Made by a program: the position numbers and the translations under genes. DNA of 64,000 nucleotides. Source: Armatimonadota bacterium. Its GTDB lineage: Bacteria; Sysuimicrobiota; Sysuimicrobiia; Sysuimicrobiales; Humicultoraceae. Positions 9,236 through 18,039 of the stretch are shown one piece after another. The stretch lies in NCBI GenBank assembly GCA_031081585.1, contig JAVHLY010000011.1, positions 1 through 64,000 on the forward strand, read 5' to 3'. The notes below the pieces were generated by a model. That model worked only from the letters and a program-made list of their open reading frames with translations. It did not search any database and was not told the DNA's origin. Each line of letters opens with the position of its first letter. Within the stretch, counting starts at the first letter, position 1.

Positions 9236-10438
9236 CTAGACGACCGGGTAGCGCCCCTCGGCCAGCTCCCGGGTGAGGACCGGCAGCGCCGCCAGCTCCC
9301 GCTCCAGGACCTCCAGGACCTGCCGGCGGATGGCCGCTTTGCGCGCGCCCGGGGCCGGGATGATCTGCGCCGCGGCGATCTTGGGCTGGTCGATGGGCGC
9401 GCCGATCTGGCTGAGCATCCAGACGTAGACCTCGCGGATCCCCCGCACCTCTTCGTGGATTCGCGCGGCTACCTGGTGGGTGAAGATCGTGTAGATCTTC
9501 CCCACGTGGGAGACGGGGTTCTTGCCCGCCGCCGCCTCCGTCCCCATGGGGCGGTTCACGGCGATGACCCCGTTCACCCGGTTGCCGCGGCCGATCTGGC
9601 CCGAGTCGCCGCTCTCCGCGGAGGTCCCGGTGACGCTCAGGTAGACGCCCCCCAGGCCGCGGCCGGGCGCGTCCAGCGTGTTGATGTCCAGGGTGACCTC
9701 ATCGAAGGTGGTGTGCCGGCGGACGAAGTCGTAGACCGCCTCGCGCATCTCCGCCTTGCGCCGGAAGTAGTGCGCCTCCCCCTCGATGAAGCGGTCGACG
9801 AAGGCCACGGCCGCCGTGAGCGACAGGCGGTTGCCGTGGCGGAAGCCCATGACCTTGATGTCCTCGCCGGCCTCGGGGAACTCCTGCTTGAAGGTGCGCG
9901 AGTTCATCAGGTTCTCCACCTGGCGGACGATCAGCTCGGTCGGCGTGAGGGGGGCGTAGCCGACGGCGGCGGAGGTGTCGTTGGCCCCGGGGACCTCCCG
10001 GTGGAAGATGTCCACGAGCTCGGGGGAGCCGGGCTTGATCTGCACGTCGTAGATCACGTGCTCCTCGGGGTCGACGAAGCGCAGGTGCTCGGCGATCCAG
10101 GCCCGCGCGGTGGTGACGGCGATCTCGGGGACCGGCACCTCCTCGTCGTTGTAGCGGTAGGTGGCGCGGTCGCCGAAGATCAGGCGCATGGGCTCGGTGA
10201 TGCGCCCGCCGCCGAAGGCCACCTCCGCCCCGCCGGCCACCAGGAAGGCCTTGTCGATGTTGTGGTGCAGGACGACCCCGAAGCGCGAGAGGTACTCGCG
10301 GCTCAGCGCGATGGAGACCCGCTCCATGATGGCGTCGCAGATGGAGTCGGGGTGGCCCACGCCCTTGCGCTCGACGATCTCCACCTCGTGCTCCGCCACG
10401 GGCTTGCCGGCGAGGAACTCGACGTTGGTGTTGCGCAT
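9236..10438 (-). CDS. metK: Archaeal-type S-adenosylmethionine synthetase
   Basis: Makes S-adenosylmethionine from ATP and methionine. The 400-residue sequence is the archaeal-type family (AdoMet_Synthase, COG1812), not the usual bacterial MetK. Marks are the N-terminal EIVERKGVGHPDSICDAIME, HHNIDKAFLVAGG, PGANDTSAAVGYAPLTPTE, and GSVT-like GTSAESGDSGQIGRGNRVNG. The true start is the ATG at 10438 (MRNTNVEFLAGKPVAEHE), overlapping the MgtC gene stop as TGATG; the frame stays open far upstream but that is non-coding. It closes the long rpsB operon. Archaeal-type MetK is known in a minority of bacteria, so this is either an old replacement or vertical in this lineage. Confidence 0.92.
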   Translation of the reverse strand: MRNTNVEFLAGKPVAEHEVEIVERKGVGHPDSICDAIMERVSIALSREYLSRFGVVLHHNIDKAFLVAGGAEVAFGGGRITEPMRLIFGDRATYRYNDEEVPVPEIAVTTARAWIAEHLRFVDPEEHVIYDVQIKPGSPELVDIFHREVPGANDTSAAVGYAPLTPTELIVRQVENLMNSRTFKQEFPEAGEDIKVMGFRHGNRLSLTAAVAFVDRFIEGEAHYFRRKAEMREAVYDFVRRHTTFDEVTLDINTLDAPGRGLGGVYLSVTGTSAESGDSGQIGRGNRVNGVIAVNRPMGTEAAAGKNPVSHVGKIYTIFTHQVAARIHEEVRGIREVYVWMLSQIGAPIDQPKIAAAQIIPAPGARKAAIRRQVLEVLERELAALPVLTRELAEGRYPVV

Positions 10439-11118
10439 CAGCCGGCGGCCTCCTTCCAGCGGACCTCCTCCACGCCCTCCACGTCGCCGAGCGCCACCAG
10501 CACCTCTTCCTTGGTCACCCGCGAAGGCAGGCGGACGGCCAGGCTCATGGTCACGTGCTCGTTCAGCTTCTGGGAGAGCTCCACGTGCTCGATGTTCACG
10601 TTGAAGGCCCCCAGCACCGTGCCGATCTTGCCGAGCTGCCCGGGGCGGTCCACCATGAGCACCTCCACGGTGGCCTGCCCGCGGCGGGGGATCCAGCGCT
10701 CGATGCGCTTGAAGGGGATGAGCACGGCCATGACCAGCGCCGTGGTGGCCACCGCCCCCTCGTAGAACCCCACCCCGGTGGCGGTGCCGATGGCCGCCAC
10801 GGTCCACAGGCTGGCGGCGGTGGTGAGCCCCTGCACCGTCACGCCGCTGCGCCAGATCGTCCCCGCCCCCAGGAAGCCGATCCCCACCACGATGTTGCTG
10901 GCCACCCGCGCGGGGTCGGCGCCGCTGCCGAAGAAGCCCACCCGGGAGACCAGGGTGAAGAGGGCCGCCCCCAGCGAGACCAGCATGTGGGTGCGGAAGC
11001 CGGCGGGCTTTTCCACCGTCTCCCGCTCCAGCCCGATGAGGCCGCCCAGGCAGATGGCCAGCAGCAGGCGGAGGAGGATCTCCCAGGTAGGGATGGGGGC
11101 GGTGAGGAGCTCCGGCAT
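10438..11118 (-). CDS. MgtC/SapB family membrane protein with C-terminal ACT-like domain
   Basis: A 226-residue protein. Five hydrophobic segments occupy residues 1-140, including the MgtC signature GGLIGLERE near residue 25 and the conserved IVVGIGFLGAGTIW and LTTAASLWTVAAIG. The C-terminal part (TVEVLMVDRPGQLGKIGTVLGAFNVNIEHVEL) is an ACT domain, as in YhiD/SapB-type proteins rather than Salmonella MgtC. The family is linked to magnesium limitation and to modulating membrane transport or ATP synthase; the exact role here is unknown. It lies between ispG (6-base gap) and metK (overlap), so it is co-transcribed with housekeeping genes. Confidence 0.85.
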   Translation of the reverse strand: MPELLTAPIPTWEILLRLLLAICLGGLIGLERETVEKPAGFRTHMLVSLGAALFTLVSRVGFFGSGADPARVASNIVVGIGFLGAGTIWRSGVTVQGLTTAASLWTVAAIGTATGVGFYEGAVATTALVMAVLIPFKRIERWIPRRGQATVEVLMVDRPGQLGKIGTVLGAFNVNIEHVELSQKLNEHVTMSLAVRLPSRVTKEEVLVALGDVEGVEEVRWKEAAG

Positions 11119-11124
11119 CGTCCC

Positions 11125-12282
11125 TCAGGACGGGCGGGCGGGCGCCGGCGCGGCGCCGGCGGCGTCGGCTCGCTCCGCCGCCCCATACTTCTCCCGCGCC
11201 ACCACCGCGACCTGCTCCATGAGCGCGTCCACCAGGCGGTCCTCCGGCAGGCTGGCCACGATCTTCCCCTCCCGGAAGAGCAGCCCCATGCCGCGGCCGC
11301 AGGCGATCCCCAGGTCGGCCATGCGCGCCTCCCCCGGGCCGTTCACGGCGCACCCCATCACCGCCACCTTCACCGGCGCCCGCACCTGGGCCAGCCGTCG
11401 CTCCACCTCGGCGGCGATGGCGATGATGTCCACTTCGGCCCGGCCGCAGGAGGGGCAGGCCACCAGCTGCACCCCGCGCGTGCGCAGCCCCAGGCTCTTC
11501 AGGATCTCGTAGCCGGCGCGCACCTCCTCCACCGGGTCGGCGGCCAGGGAGACGCGGATGGTGTCCCCGATCCCCAGCGCCAGGATGGCGCCGATCCCCA
11601 CCGCCGACTTCACCGTCCCCGGCCCCAGCGTGCCCGCCTCGGTGATCCCCACGTGCAGCGGGTAGGGGACGGCCTCGCTGACCCGCGTGTAGGCCTCGAT
11701 GGCCATGGGGACGTCGCTGGCCTTCACCGAGACGACGATGTCGTGGAAGTCCAGGTCCTCCAGGACGGCGACGTCCTCCAGGGCGCTGGCCACCAGCGCC
11801 TCGGCGGTGGGGCCGCCGAAACGGCGCAGCATCGCCTTGCTCAGCGACCCGATGTTGGCCCCGATGCGGATGGGCACGCCGCGCTCCCTGGCCGCCCGGG
11901 CGACGATGCGGGTGCGGTCGCGGCTGCCGATGTTCCCGGGGTTGATGCGCAGCTTGGCCACCCCGGCCTCCAGCGCGCGCAGGGCCAGCCGGTAGTCGAA
12001 GTGGATGTCGGCCACCACGGGAAGGGGGCTGCGCGGGACGATCTCGCGCAGGGCGTCGGCGGCGGCCCGGTCGGGCACGGCTACGCGGACGATCTCGCAC
12101 CCCTCCGCGGCCAGCTGGTAGATCTGCGCCAGCGTGGCGTCCACGTCCCGCGTGTCGGTGACGGTCATCGACTGCACGGAGACGGGGGCCCCGCCCCCGA
12201 CCTCCACCCGCCCGACGCGGACGCGGCGGGTCTGGGTGCGGGGCGTGAGCCGGCGCGGGACGGACGGAGCGGTCGTGAGCAT
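11125..12282 (-). CDS. ispG: 4-hydroxy-3-methylbut-2-enyl diphosphate synthase
   Basis: The penultimate step of the MEP isoprenoid pathway: reductive conversion of MEcPP to HMBPP by a 4Fe-4S enzyme. At 385 residues it has the bacterial two-domain length. Seen are the TIM-barrel start VGGGAPVSVQSMTVTDTRDV, the central RINPGNIGSRDR, and the cluster cysteines in ACPSCGRAEVD and MGCAVNGPGEA. It follows rseP by 18 bases. Its presence implies a MEP pathway, so it is notable that dxr, usually next to rseP, is missing from this operon. Confidence 0.95.
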   Translation of the reverse strand: MLTTAPSVPRRLTPRTQTRRVRVGRVEVGGGAPVSVQSMTVTDTRDVDATLAQIYQLAAEGCEIVRVAVPDRAAADALREIVPRSPLPVVADIHFDYRLALRALEAGVAKLRINPGNIGSRDRTRIVARAARERGVPIRIGANIGSLSKAMLRRFGGPTAEALVASALEDVAVLEDLDFHDIVVSVKASDVPMAIEAYTRVSEAVPYPLHVGITEAGTLGPGTVKSAVGIGAILALGIGDTIRVSLAADPVEEVRAGYEILKSLGLRTRGVQLVACPSCGRAEVDIIAIAAEVERRLAQVRAPVKVAVMGCAVNGPGEARMADLGIACGRGMGLLFREGKIVASLPEDRLVDALMEQVAVVAREKYGAAERADAAGAAPAPARPS

Positions 12283-12300
12283 GGCGGCCGGCGCGCCCGC

Positions 12301-13353
12301 CTACAGGCGGCGGATGTCGCGCATCGTCAAGGTTACCAGCAGCAGGAGGAGCAGCGCAAAACCGACCAGGTGGATGTAGCCCTCCCGGCGGGGGTCGACC
12401 GGGCGGCGCCGCAGCGCCTCCACGGCCAGGAAGACCAGCCGGCCGCCGTCGAGGGCGGGGAAGGGGAAGAGGTTGAAGATGCCGATGACCACGCTGAGGA
12501 AGGCCGACATGTAGAGGAAGTGCTCGAAGCCGGTGCGGGCCGCCTCCACCAGCGCCGCCCCCGCCGCCACCGGCCCGCCCAGGTTCTCGAAGAGCTGCCC
12601 CACGCGGATGAGGCCCACGATGGCGCCCACCAGCGTGACGACGATCTCGCCGGTGCGGCGGACCGCCCAGGCCAGCGCCACGGGCGGGGTGTAGCGCCGG
12701 CGCACCGGTTCGGGGGAGAAGCCGATGAGCCCGATCTGCTGGTTGGGGGCGAGCCGCGGCGTGACCCGCACGGTGAAGCGCCGGCCCGCGCGCTCCACCG
12801 TGAGCACGAGGGGTTTCCCCGGGCTGCGGTGGATGGTGCGCACCACCTCCTCGCCGCGCTCCATGGGCTCGCCGTCGATGGCCACGATGGCGTCCCCCGG
12901 GCGCAGCCCCACCTGCTCCGCCGGCCAGCCGGGCAGCAGCGTGCCCACGCGGTTCGTCACGCCCACCTGGATGCCGTAGGTGGAGCCCAGCAGGGCGAGG
13001 ATGCAGACCGCCAGGACCAGGTTCATCACCGGCCCGGCGGCCACGATGGCCGCCCGCTGCCCGACCGACCGGTGGCGGAAGGAGCCGCGCGGGTCGGCCG
13101 GCTCGTCCAGGTCCTCGCCGGCCATGCGCACGTAGCCGCCGAAGGGGAGGAGGTTGACCGCGTACTCGGTCCCGCCCCGGCGGAATCCCCAGACGCGCGG
13201 GCCGAAGCCCAGCGCAAAGGCGTGCACGGTGACGCCGACGCGCTTGGCCACCAGGAAGTGGCCCAGCTCGTGGAAGAAGATCATGGCGCCGAACGCCAGC
13301 ACGGCCAGGAGCAGCCACTGGCCCGTCGCCAGCGTCGGCCACAGCTCGCTCAT
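12301..13353 (-). CDS. rseP: Site-2 intramembrane metalloprotease
   Basis: A membrane zinc protease cutting within the bilayer, typically anti-sigma factors or signal-peptide remnants. At 350 residues it shows the zinc motif HELGH near residue 28, the second motif NLFPFPALDGG near residue 298, a central PDZ domain (residues about 115-190, LLPGWPAEQVGLRPGDAIVAI) and about four membrane segments. It starts 4 bases after the cdsA stop, in the usual cell-envelope cluster. In Bacillus the equivalent RasP sits next to dxr, which is absent here. Confidence 0.93.
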   Translation of the reverse strand: MSELWPTLATGQWLLLAVLAFGAMIFFHELGHFLVAKRVGVTVHAFALGFGPRVWGFRRGGTEYAVNLLPFGGYVRMAGEDLDEPADPRGSFRHRSVGQRAAIVAAGPVMNLVLAVCILALLGSTYGIQVGVTNRVGTLLPGWPAEQVGLRPGDAIVAIDGEPMERGEEVVRTIHRSPGKPLVLTVERAGRRFTVRVTPRLAPNQQIGLIGFSPEPVRRRYTPPVALAWAVRRTGEIVVTLVGAIVGLIRVGQLFENLGGPVAAGAALVEAARTGFEHFLYMSAFLSVVIGIFNLFPFPALDGGRLVFLAVEALRRRPVDPRREGYIHLVGFALLLLLLVTLTMRDIRRL

Positions 13354-13357
13354 CGCC

Positions 13358-14206
13358 TCACCTCATCCACGCCCGCACCGCCAGCAGCGCGGCGGGGGCG
13401 GCCAGCAGGAGGGAGTCGAACCGGTCGAGCAACCCTCCGTGGCCGGGCAGCAGGACCCCAGCGTCCTTCACCCCGGCGGAGCGCTTGAGCGCGGATTCCG
13501 CCAGGTCGCCTGCGGCGCCCGCTGCGGCGCTCACCGTCCCCAGCACGGTCCCGACGCCCACCGGCACTCCCGCGAGGGCCGCAGTCACGGCGCCCGCGGC
13601 GGTACCGGCCAGGAGCCCCGCCGCCGCCCCCTCCCAGCTCTTCCGCGGGCTGATGGCCGGGGCGAGCGGGCGCCGCCCGTAGGCCCGGCCGGCGAAGTAG
13701 GCCGCGGCGTCGGCCGCCCACACCGCCGCCACGACCGCCAGGGTCAGGCCCTGCCCCCCGGGGGACCGCCGCAGGAGGGCCAGCGCGACCAGCAACAGCG
13801 GCAGGAGGGCCGCGAGCAGCGTGGCGCCGGCGTTGGCCAGCGCCGCGAGGCGGCGCGGGCCCGGGAACTGGGCGAGGAGGGCGGCGACGAGCAGCGCCGC
13901 GGCCAGGCCGGCGCTCCACCCCGGGGCCCACACGAGCGCGGCGAAGAGCGCCAGACACCCCGGGAGCGCCACCTCGGGGGCCGGATCGAGCCCGGCGGCC
14001 CGCGCCAGGTGCACCACCTCCCACCCCGCCACCAGCGCCAGCAGCCCCAGCAGCGCCTCCCAGGGCCAGCCGCCCAGCAGCAGCGCCGCCAGGAAGAGCG
14101 GCAGCGCCAGGGCGACCGTCACCAGGCGCCGGGCCACCTCCGGCAGCGGGTCGCCCGGGGACCGGGCCGAAGGCGCAGGCGCGGGGGCGAGGCGCTCGTC
14201 AGCCAC
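13358..14206 (-). CDS. cdsA: Phosphatidate cytidylyltransferase
   Basis: Integral membrane enzyme forming CDP-diacylglycerol from phosphatidic acid and CTP, the entry to phospholipid synthesis. The 282-residue protein has about eight membrane segments and the family signature near the C-terminus: SPRKSWEGAAAG, then GDLAESALKRSAGVKDAG and LLPGHGGLLDRFDSLL. It overlaps the end of uppS by 8 bases and is followed after 4 bases by rseP. The N-terminus is Ala/Pro-rich, as in many high-GC homologues. Confidence 0.93.
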   Translation of the reverse strand: MADERLAPAPAPSARSPGDPLPEVARRLVTVALALPLFLAALLLGGWPWEALLGLLALVAGWEVVHLARAAGLDPAPEVALPGCLALFAALVWAPGWSAGLAAALLVAALLAQFPGPRRLAALANAGATLLAALLPLLLVALALLRRSPGGQGLTLAVVAAVWAADAAAYFAGRAYGRRPLAPAISPRKSWEGAAAGLLAGTAAGAVTAALAGVPVGVGTVLGTVSAAAGAAGDLAESALKRSAGVKDAGVLLPGHGGLLDRFDSLLLAAPAALLAVRAWMR

Positions 14207-14915
14207 CCGATGCCACCCCCACCGTGCCGAAGCGGCGCTGCCGCTGCTGGAAGGCGGCCACGGCCGCCTGGAGGTGGGGCCGGTCGAACTCCGGCCAGTA
14301 GACGTCGCAGAAGTACAGCTCCGTGTAGGCCACCTGCCAGAGGAGGAAGTTGCTCAGCCGCTGCTCCCCGCCGGTGCGGATGAGCAGGTCCGGGTCGGGC
14401 AGGTCGGCGGTGTAGAGGTGGCGCGCCACCGTGGCCTCGTCGATGGCCTCGGGGCGGAGGCGGCCCGCCGCCACCTGGCGGGCGATGCGGCGCACCGCCT
14501 CCACCAGCTCCGCCCGGCCGCCGTAGTTCAGCGCGAAGCTGGCCACCAGCCGCCGGTTGCGGCGCGTGCGCGCCTCCACCCGCCGCAGCTCCGCGGCGAT
14601 GGCGGGGTCCAACGCGTCCAGCGCGCCGGCGATGCGCACCTGCACCCCCTGGCGGTGCAGCTCGTCCGCCTCCTCCGCCACCGCCTCCCGCAGGAGCACC
14701 ATCAGCCCTTCCACTTCATCGGCCGGGCGCTGCCAGTTTTCGGTGGAGAAGGCGTAGAGGGTCAGGTAGGGGATGCCGAGCTCGATCGTCCCTTCGATGG
14801 CGCGGCGCACGGCGCGCCGCCCGGCCCGGTGCCCCTCCAGGCGGGGCAGGCCGCGGTCCCGGGCCCACCGCCCGTTGCCGTCCATGATGATGGCCACGTG
14901 GCGGGGAAGGCTCAC
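14199..14915 (-). CDS. uppS: Undecaprenyl (polyprenyl) diphosphate synthase
   Basis: A cis-prenyltransferase building the lipid carrier for peptidoglycan and polysaccharides. The 238-residue sequence begins with the substrate-binding motif HVAIIMDGNGRWA, followed by GHRAGRRAVRRAI, LTLYAFSTENW, NYGGRAELV and RTGGEQRLSNFLLWQVAYTE, all canonical. The start (GTG/ATG region at 14915) overlaps the small PASTA-like gene by four bases. Its product feeds the polysaccharide locus and the SEDS-transpeptidase found elsewhere in the window. Confidence 0.95.
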   Translation of the reverse strand: MSLPRHVAIIMDGNGRWARDRGLPRLEGHRAGRRAVRRAIEGTIELGIPYLTLYAFSTENWQRPADEVEGLMVLLREAVAEEADELHRQGVQVRIAGALDALDPAIAAELRRVEARTRRNRRLVASFALNYGGRAELVEAVRRIARQVAAGRLRPEAIDEATVARHLYTADLPDPDLLIRTGGEQRLSNFLLWQVAYTELYFCDVYWPEFDRPHLQAAVAAFQQRQRRFGTVGVASGG

Positions 14916-15112
14916 GCCCCCGCCTCGACCCGCTCGGCGGCCACCGTGAGGACCAGGACCTCCCCTTCGAGGCGTTGCCGCACCACCCGGCGCGGCCCGG
15001 CGGGGCGGCCGCGCGGCGGGGCGGCCTCCTCGACCCGCACCGGCACCCCGGCGGCGCGCAGCCGGGCCTCCGCCTCGTCGAGCCGGTAGCCGAGGAGGTC
15101 CGGGAGGCTCAT
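14912..15112 (-). CDS. Orphan 66-residue PASTA-like protein
   Basis: A 66-residue protein whose whole length fits one PASTA repeat: LPDLLGYRLDEAEARLRAAG, a variable middle, and EGEVLVLTVA at the end, close to the VPdvvGmsleeA...L...G pattern of PknB and PBP repeats. No signal peptide or membrane helix is seen, so it appears cytoplasmic, unlike normal PASTA domains. It overlaps frr upstream and uppS downstream by four bases each, showing it is a real, translationally coupled gene. Function unknown. It lies beside the gene for the peptidoglycan lipid carrier, while the PASTA kinase is 33 kb away. Confidence 0.7.
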   Translation of the reverse strand: MSLPDLLGYRLDEAEARLRAAGVPVRVEEAAPPRGRPAGPRRVVRQRLEGEVLVLTVAAERVEAGA

Positions 15113-15681
15113 ACCTCCAGGATCTCCTTCTCCTTGGCCTCCAGGAGCCTGTCCAGCTGCCCGATGAACTCGTCGGTGAGCTCCTGCAGCTCCTCCAGGG
15201 CGCGGCGGGCGTCGTCCTCCGAGACCTCGCCCTCCTCCTCCAGCTGCTCGATCAGCTCCTTGGCCTCGCGGCGGATGTTGCGGATGGCCACGCGCCCCTC
15301 CTCCGCCTGCCGCCGCACCAGCCGCACCAGCTCGCGGCGCCGCTCCTCGGTGAGCGGCGGGAGCGGCAGCCGGATGACCACGCCGTCGCTGGAGGGCACG
15401 AGCCCCAGCTCGCTCTTGAGGATGGCCCGCTCCACCTCCTTGACGACGCTGCGGTCCCAGGGCTGTACGACCAGCAGGCGCGGCTCCGGGACGGAGATGG
15501 TGGCCAGCTGGGTCACCGGGGTGGGCACGCCGTAGTAGTCCACCTTGACGTGCTCCAGCAGCGCCGGCGTGGCCCGCCCGGTGCGCACGGCGGCGAACTC
15601 GCGCCGCGTCGCCTCCACCGCCTTCTGCATGCGCGCCCGCGCGTCCTGGAGGACCTCGCCGGTCATCCCCGGCCGGCTCAC
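15109..15681 (-). CDS. frr: Ribosome recycling factor
   Basis: Splits post-termination ribosomes together with EF-G. At 190 residues (family about 185), it shows the typical coiled-coil and hinge pattern: MQKAVEATRREFAAVRTGRATPALLEHVKVDYYG, LLVVQPWDRSVVKEVERAIL near the middle, and the C-terminal RNIRREAKELIEQLEEEG. It is coupled to pyrH by a four-base overlap and lies in the conserved tsf-pyrH-frr-uppS order. Confidence 0.96.
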   Translation of the reverse strand: MSRPGMTGEVLQDARARMQKAVEATRREFAAVRTGRATPALLEHVKVDYYGVPTPVTQLATISVPEPRLLVVQPWDRSVVKEVERAILKSELGLVPSSDGVVIRLPLPPLTEERRRELVRLVRRQAEEGRVAIRNIRREAKELIEQLEEEGEVSEDDARRALEELQELTDEFIGQLDRLLEAKEKEILEV

Positions 15682-16415
15682 CGCCGGCCCCCCACCAGCG
15701 TGCCGATCTCCTCGCCCAGCACGGCGCGGCGGATGTTGCCCGGCACGGCCACGTCGAAGACGATGATGTCCATGGCGTTGTCCCGGGCCAGCGCCACCGC
15801 CGTGGCGTCCATCACGCGCAGGTCGCGGTTGAGCAGCTCCATGTAGTCGAGGCGGCGGAAGAGCACCGCGTCGGGGTGGGTGCGCGGGTCCTTGTCGTAG
15901 ACGCCGGCCACCCCGCGCTTGGCCATGAGCAGGGCGTCCGCCTCGACCTCGATGGCGCGCAGGGCGGCGGCGGTGTCGGTGGTGAAGTACGGGCTGCCGG
16001 TGCCGCCGGCGAAGATGACCACCCGCCCCTTCTCCAGGTGGCGGATGGCGCGGCGGCGGATGAAGGGCTCGGCCACCTGGTGCATCTCCACGGCGCTCAG
16101 CACGCGCGTCACCAGGCCCTCGCGCTCCATGACGTCCTGCAGGGCCAGCGCGTTCATCACCGTGGCCAGCATCCCCATGGTGTGGCCGGTGACCTCGTGC
16201 AGGCCCAGGCGCCGCGAGACCTCCTCGCCGCGGACGAAGTTCCCCCCGCCCACGACGATGGCCACCTGCACCCCGGCGGCGGTGACCTCCCGCACCTCCT
16301 GCGCCACCAGCCGGAGGACCTGCGCGTCCAGGGGGGCCTTGCCCTCGCCGGCCAACGCCTCCCCGCTGAGCTTGAGGAGGATCCGCCGGTACCGTGGGGC
16401 CGGCCCCTCGGCCAT
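15678..16415 (-). CDS. pyrH: UMP kinase
   Basis: Hexameric amino-acid-kinase-fold enzyme phosphorylating UMP to UDP for pyrimidine nucleotide and cell-wall precursor supply. The 245-residue sequence has RRILLKLSGEALAGEGK at the N-terminus, VVGGGNFVRGEEV, and IFAGGTGSPYFTTDTAAALRA, all diagnostic. It starts 13 bases after tsf and overlaps frr by four bases. Confidence 0.96.
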   Translation of the reverse strand: MAEGPAPRYRRILLKLSGEALAGEGKAPLDAQVLRLVAQEVREVTAAGVQVAIVVGGGNFVRGEEVSRRLGLHEVTGHTMGMLATVMNALALQDVMEREGLVTRVLSAVEMHQVAEPFIRRRAIRHLEKGRVVIFAGGTGSPYFTTDTAAALRAIEVEADALLMAKRGVAGVYDKDPRTHPDAVLFRRLDYMELLNRDLRVMDATAVALARDNAMDIIVFDVAVPGNIRRAVLGEEIGTLVGGRR

Positions 16416-16428
16416 GGGGTGCCCTCCG

Positions 16429-16940
16429 CTACTCGCCGACCCTGAACCGGGCGAAGCGGCGCACCTGGATGTTCTCCCCGACCTTCGCCACGGTCTCCCG
16501 CACCAGCTCGCCGATGGTGCGGCGCGGGTCGCGGATGTAGGGCTGCTCCAGGAGGACGAGCTGGGCCAGGTCGGGGCGCGAGCGGTCGTCCTCCGGGACC
16601 TCCTCGCGCGAGACGTACAGCGGGCCCGTGGCCGCCACCTGCATGGCCAGCTCGCGGGCCAGGCGCCGGAAGTCCTCCGTGCGCGCCACGAAGTCGGTCT
16701 CGCAGTCCACCTCGACCAGCGCGCCCAGCCGCCCCCCGGCGTGGATGTAGGCCTCCACCAGCCCCTCCGTCGTGGCCCGCCCGGCCTTGCGGGCCGCCGT
16801 GGCCAGGCCCCGCTCGCGCAGCAGCGCGGCGGCGCGCTCCAGGTCCCCGCCGGCCTCCTCCAGCGCGCGCCGGCAGTCCATCACCCCGGCGCCCGTGCGC
16901 GCGCGCAGGGCCTTCACGGCGTCGGCGGTGATCGGCGTCC

Positions 16941-16944
<4 letters not shown>
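16429..16944 (-). CDS. tsf: Elongation factor Ts, short form
   Basis: Guanine-nucleotide exchange factor for EF-Tu. At 171 residues it is shorter than the E. coli protein (283), like Thermus- and cyanobacteria-type EF-Ts with a reduced core. The N-terminal UBA-like domain and motif ([21 protein letters not shown]) and the core [20 protein letters not shown] are intact. It starts at a GTG that overlaps the rpsB stop as GTGA, so the two are coupled. Confidence 0.93.
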
Positions 16945-17768
<824 letters not shown>

Positions 17769-17884
17769 CGCGTTCCTCCCTCCCCGGGTTGCGCCGCCAC
17801 CGCCCTCCTCCGGCGGGCCCATCCGCAGGGCGGACACCCCGCCCGCCGTCCGGCGGTGTGTGACCTCCCCCGCCCGCACAAAGA

Positions 17885-17907
17885 GGGGGAAGGCCAGGCC
17901 TTCCCCC
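17885..17907 (-). promoter_or_regulatory. Perfect hairpin in the rpsB leader
   Basis: Two 11-base arms (GGGGGAAGGCC and its complement) flank a single base. The hairpin lies about 27 bases downstream of the predicted start of transcription. On the transcript it is followed by TCTTTGTG, a weak U-tract, so it could be an attenuator. It could also be a binding site for S2 or another regulator, since rpsB leaders are autoregulated in several bacteria. Confidence 0.5.
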
Positions 17908-17940
17908 CCACGGACACGGGGTGGCGTACGAGTCTTGCTG

Positions 17941-17970
17941 AGTATAGCACGCGGGCTTTGGCCCGTTCAA
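17941..17970 (-). promoter_or_regulatory. Sigma-A-like promoter of the rpsB operon
   Basis: TTGAAC (17970-17965) and TATACT (17946-17941) are separated by 18 bases on the minus strand. Both hexamers are close to the consensus and stand out in otherwise GC-rich sequence. The leader to the rpsB GTG is about 165 bases. The codY gene ends 70 bases upstream, so this marks a transcription unit boundary. Confidence 0.65.
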
Positions 17971-18039
17971 CGACTCAGTCAGGATGTCTCGGATCTCTCT
18001 GCAGGACACGACGGGCCGGGGCCGCGGGACGTACGGGGC

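Noticed and set aside
9236-13342. A single 1368-residue minus-strand frame from rseP into metK
   Set aside because: Only its last 400 residues match a protein; the rest is an off-frame shadow of ispG, rseP and mgtC.
10555-13488. 977-residue plus-strand open frame
   Set aside because: Antisense to mgtC, ispG and rseP; His/Gly/Asp-rich nonsense with no domain.
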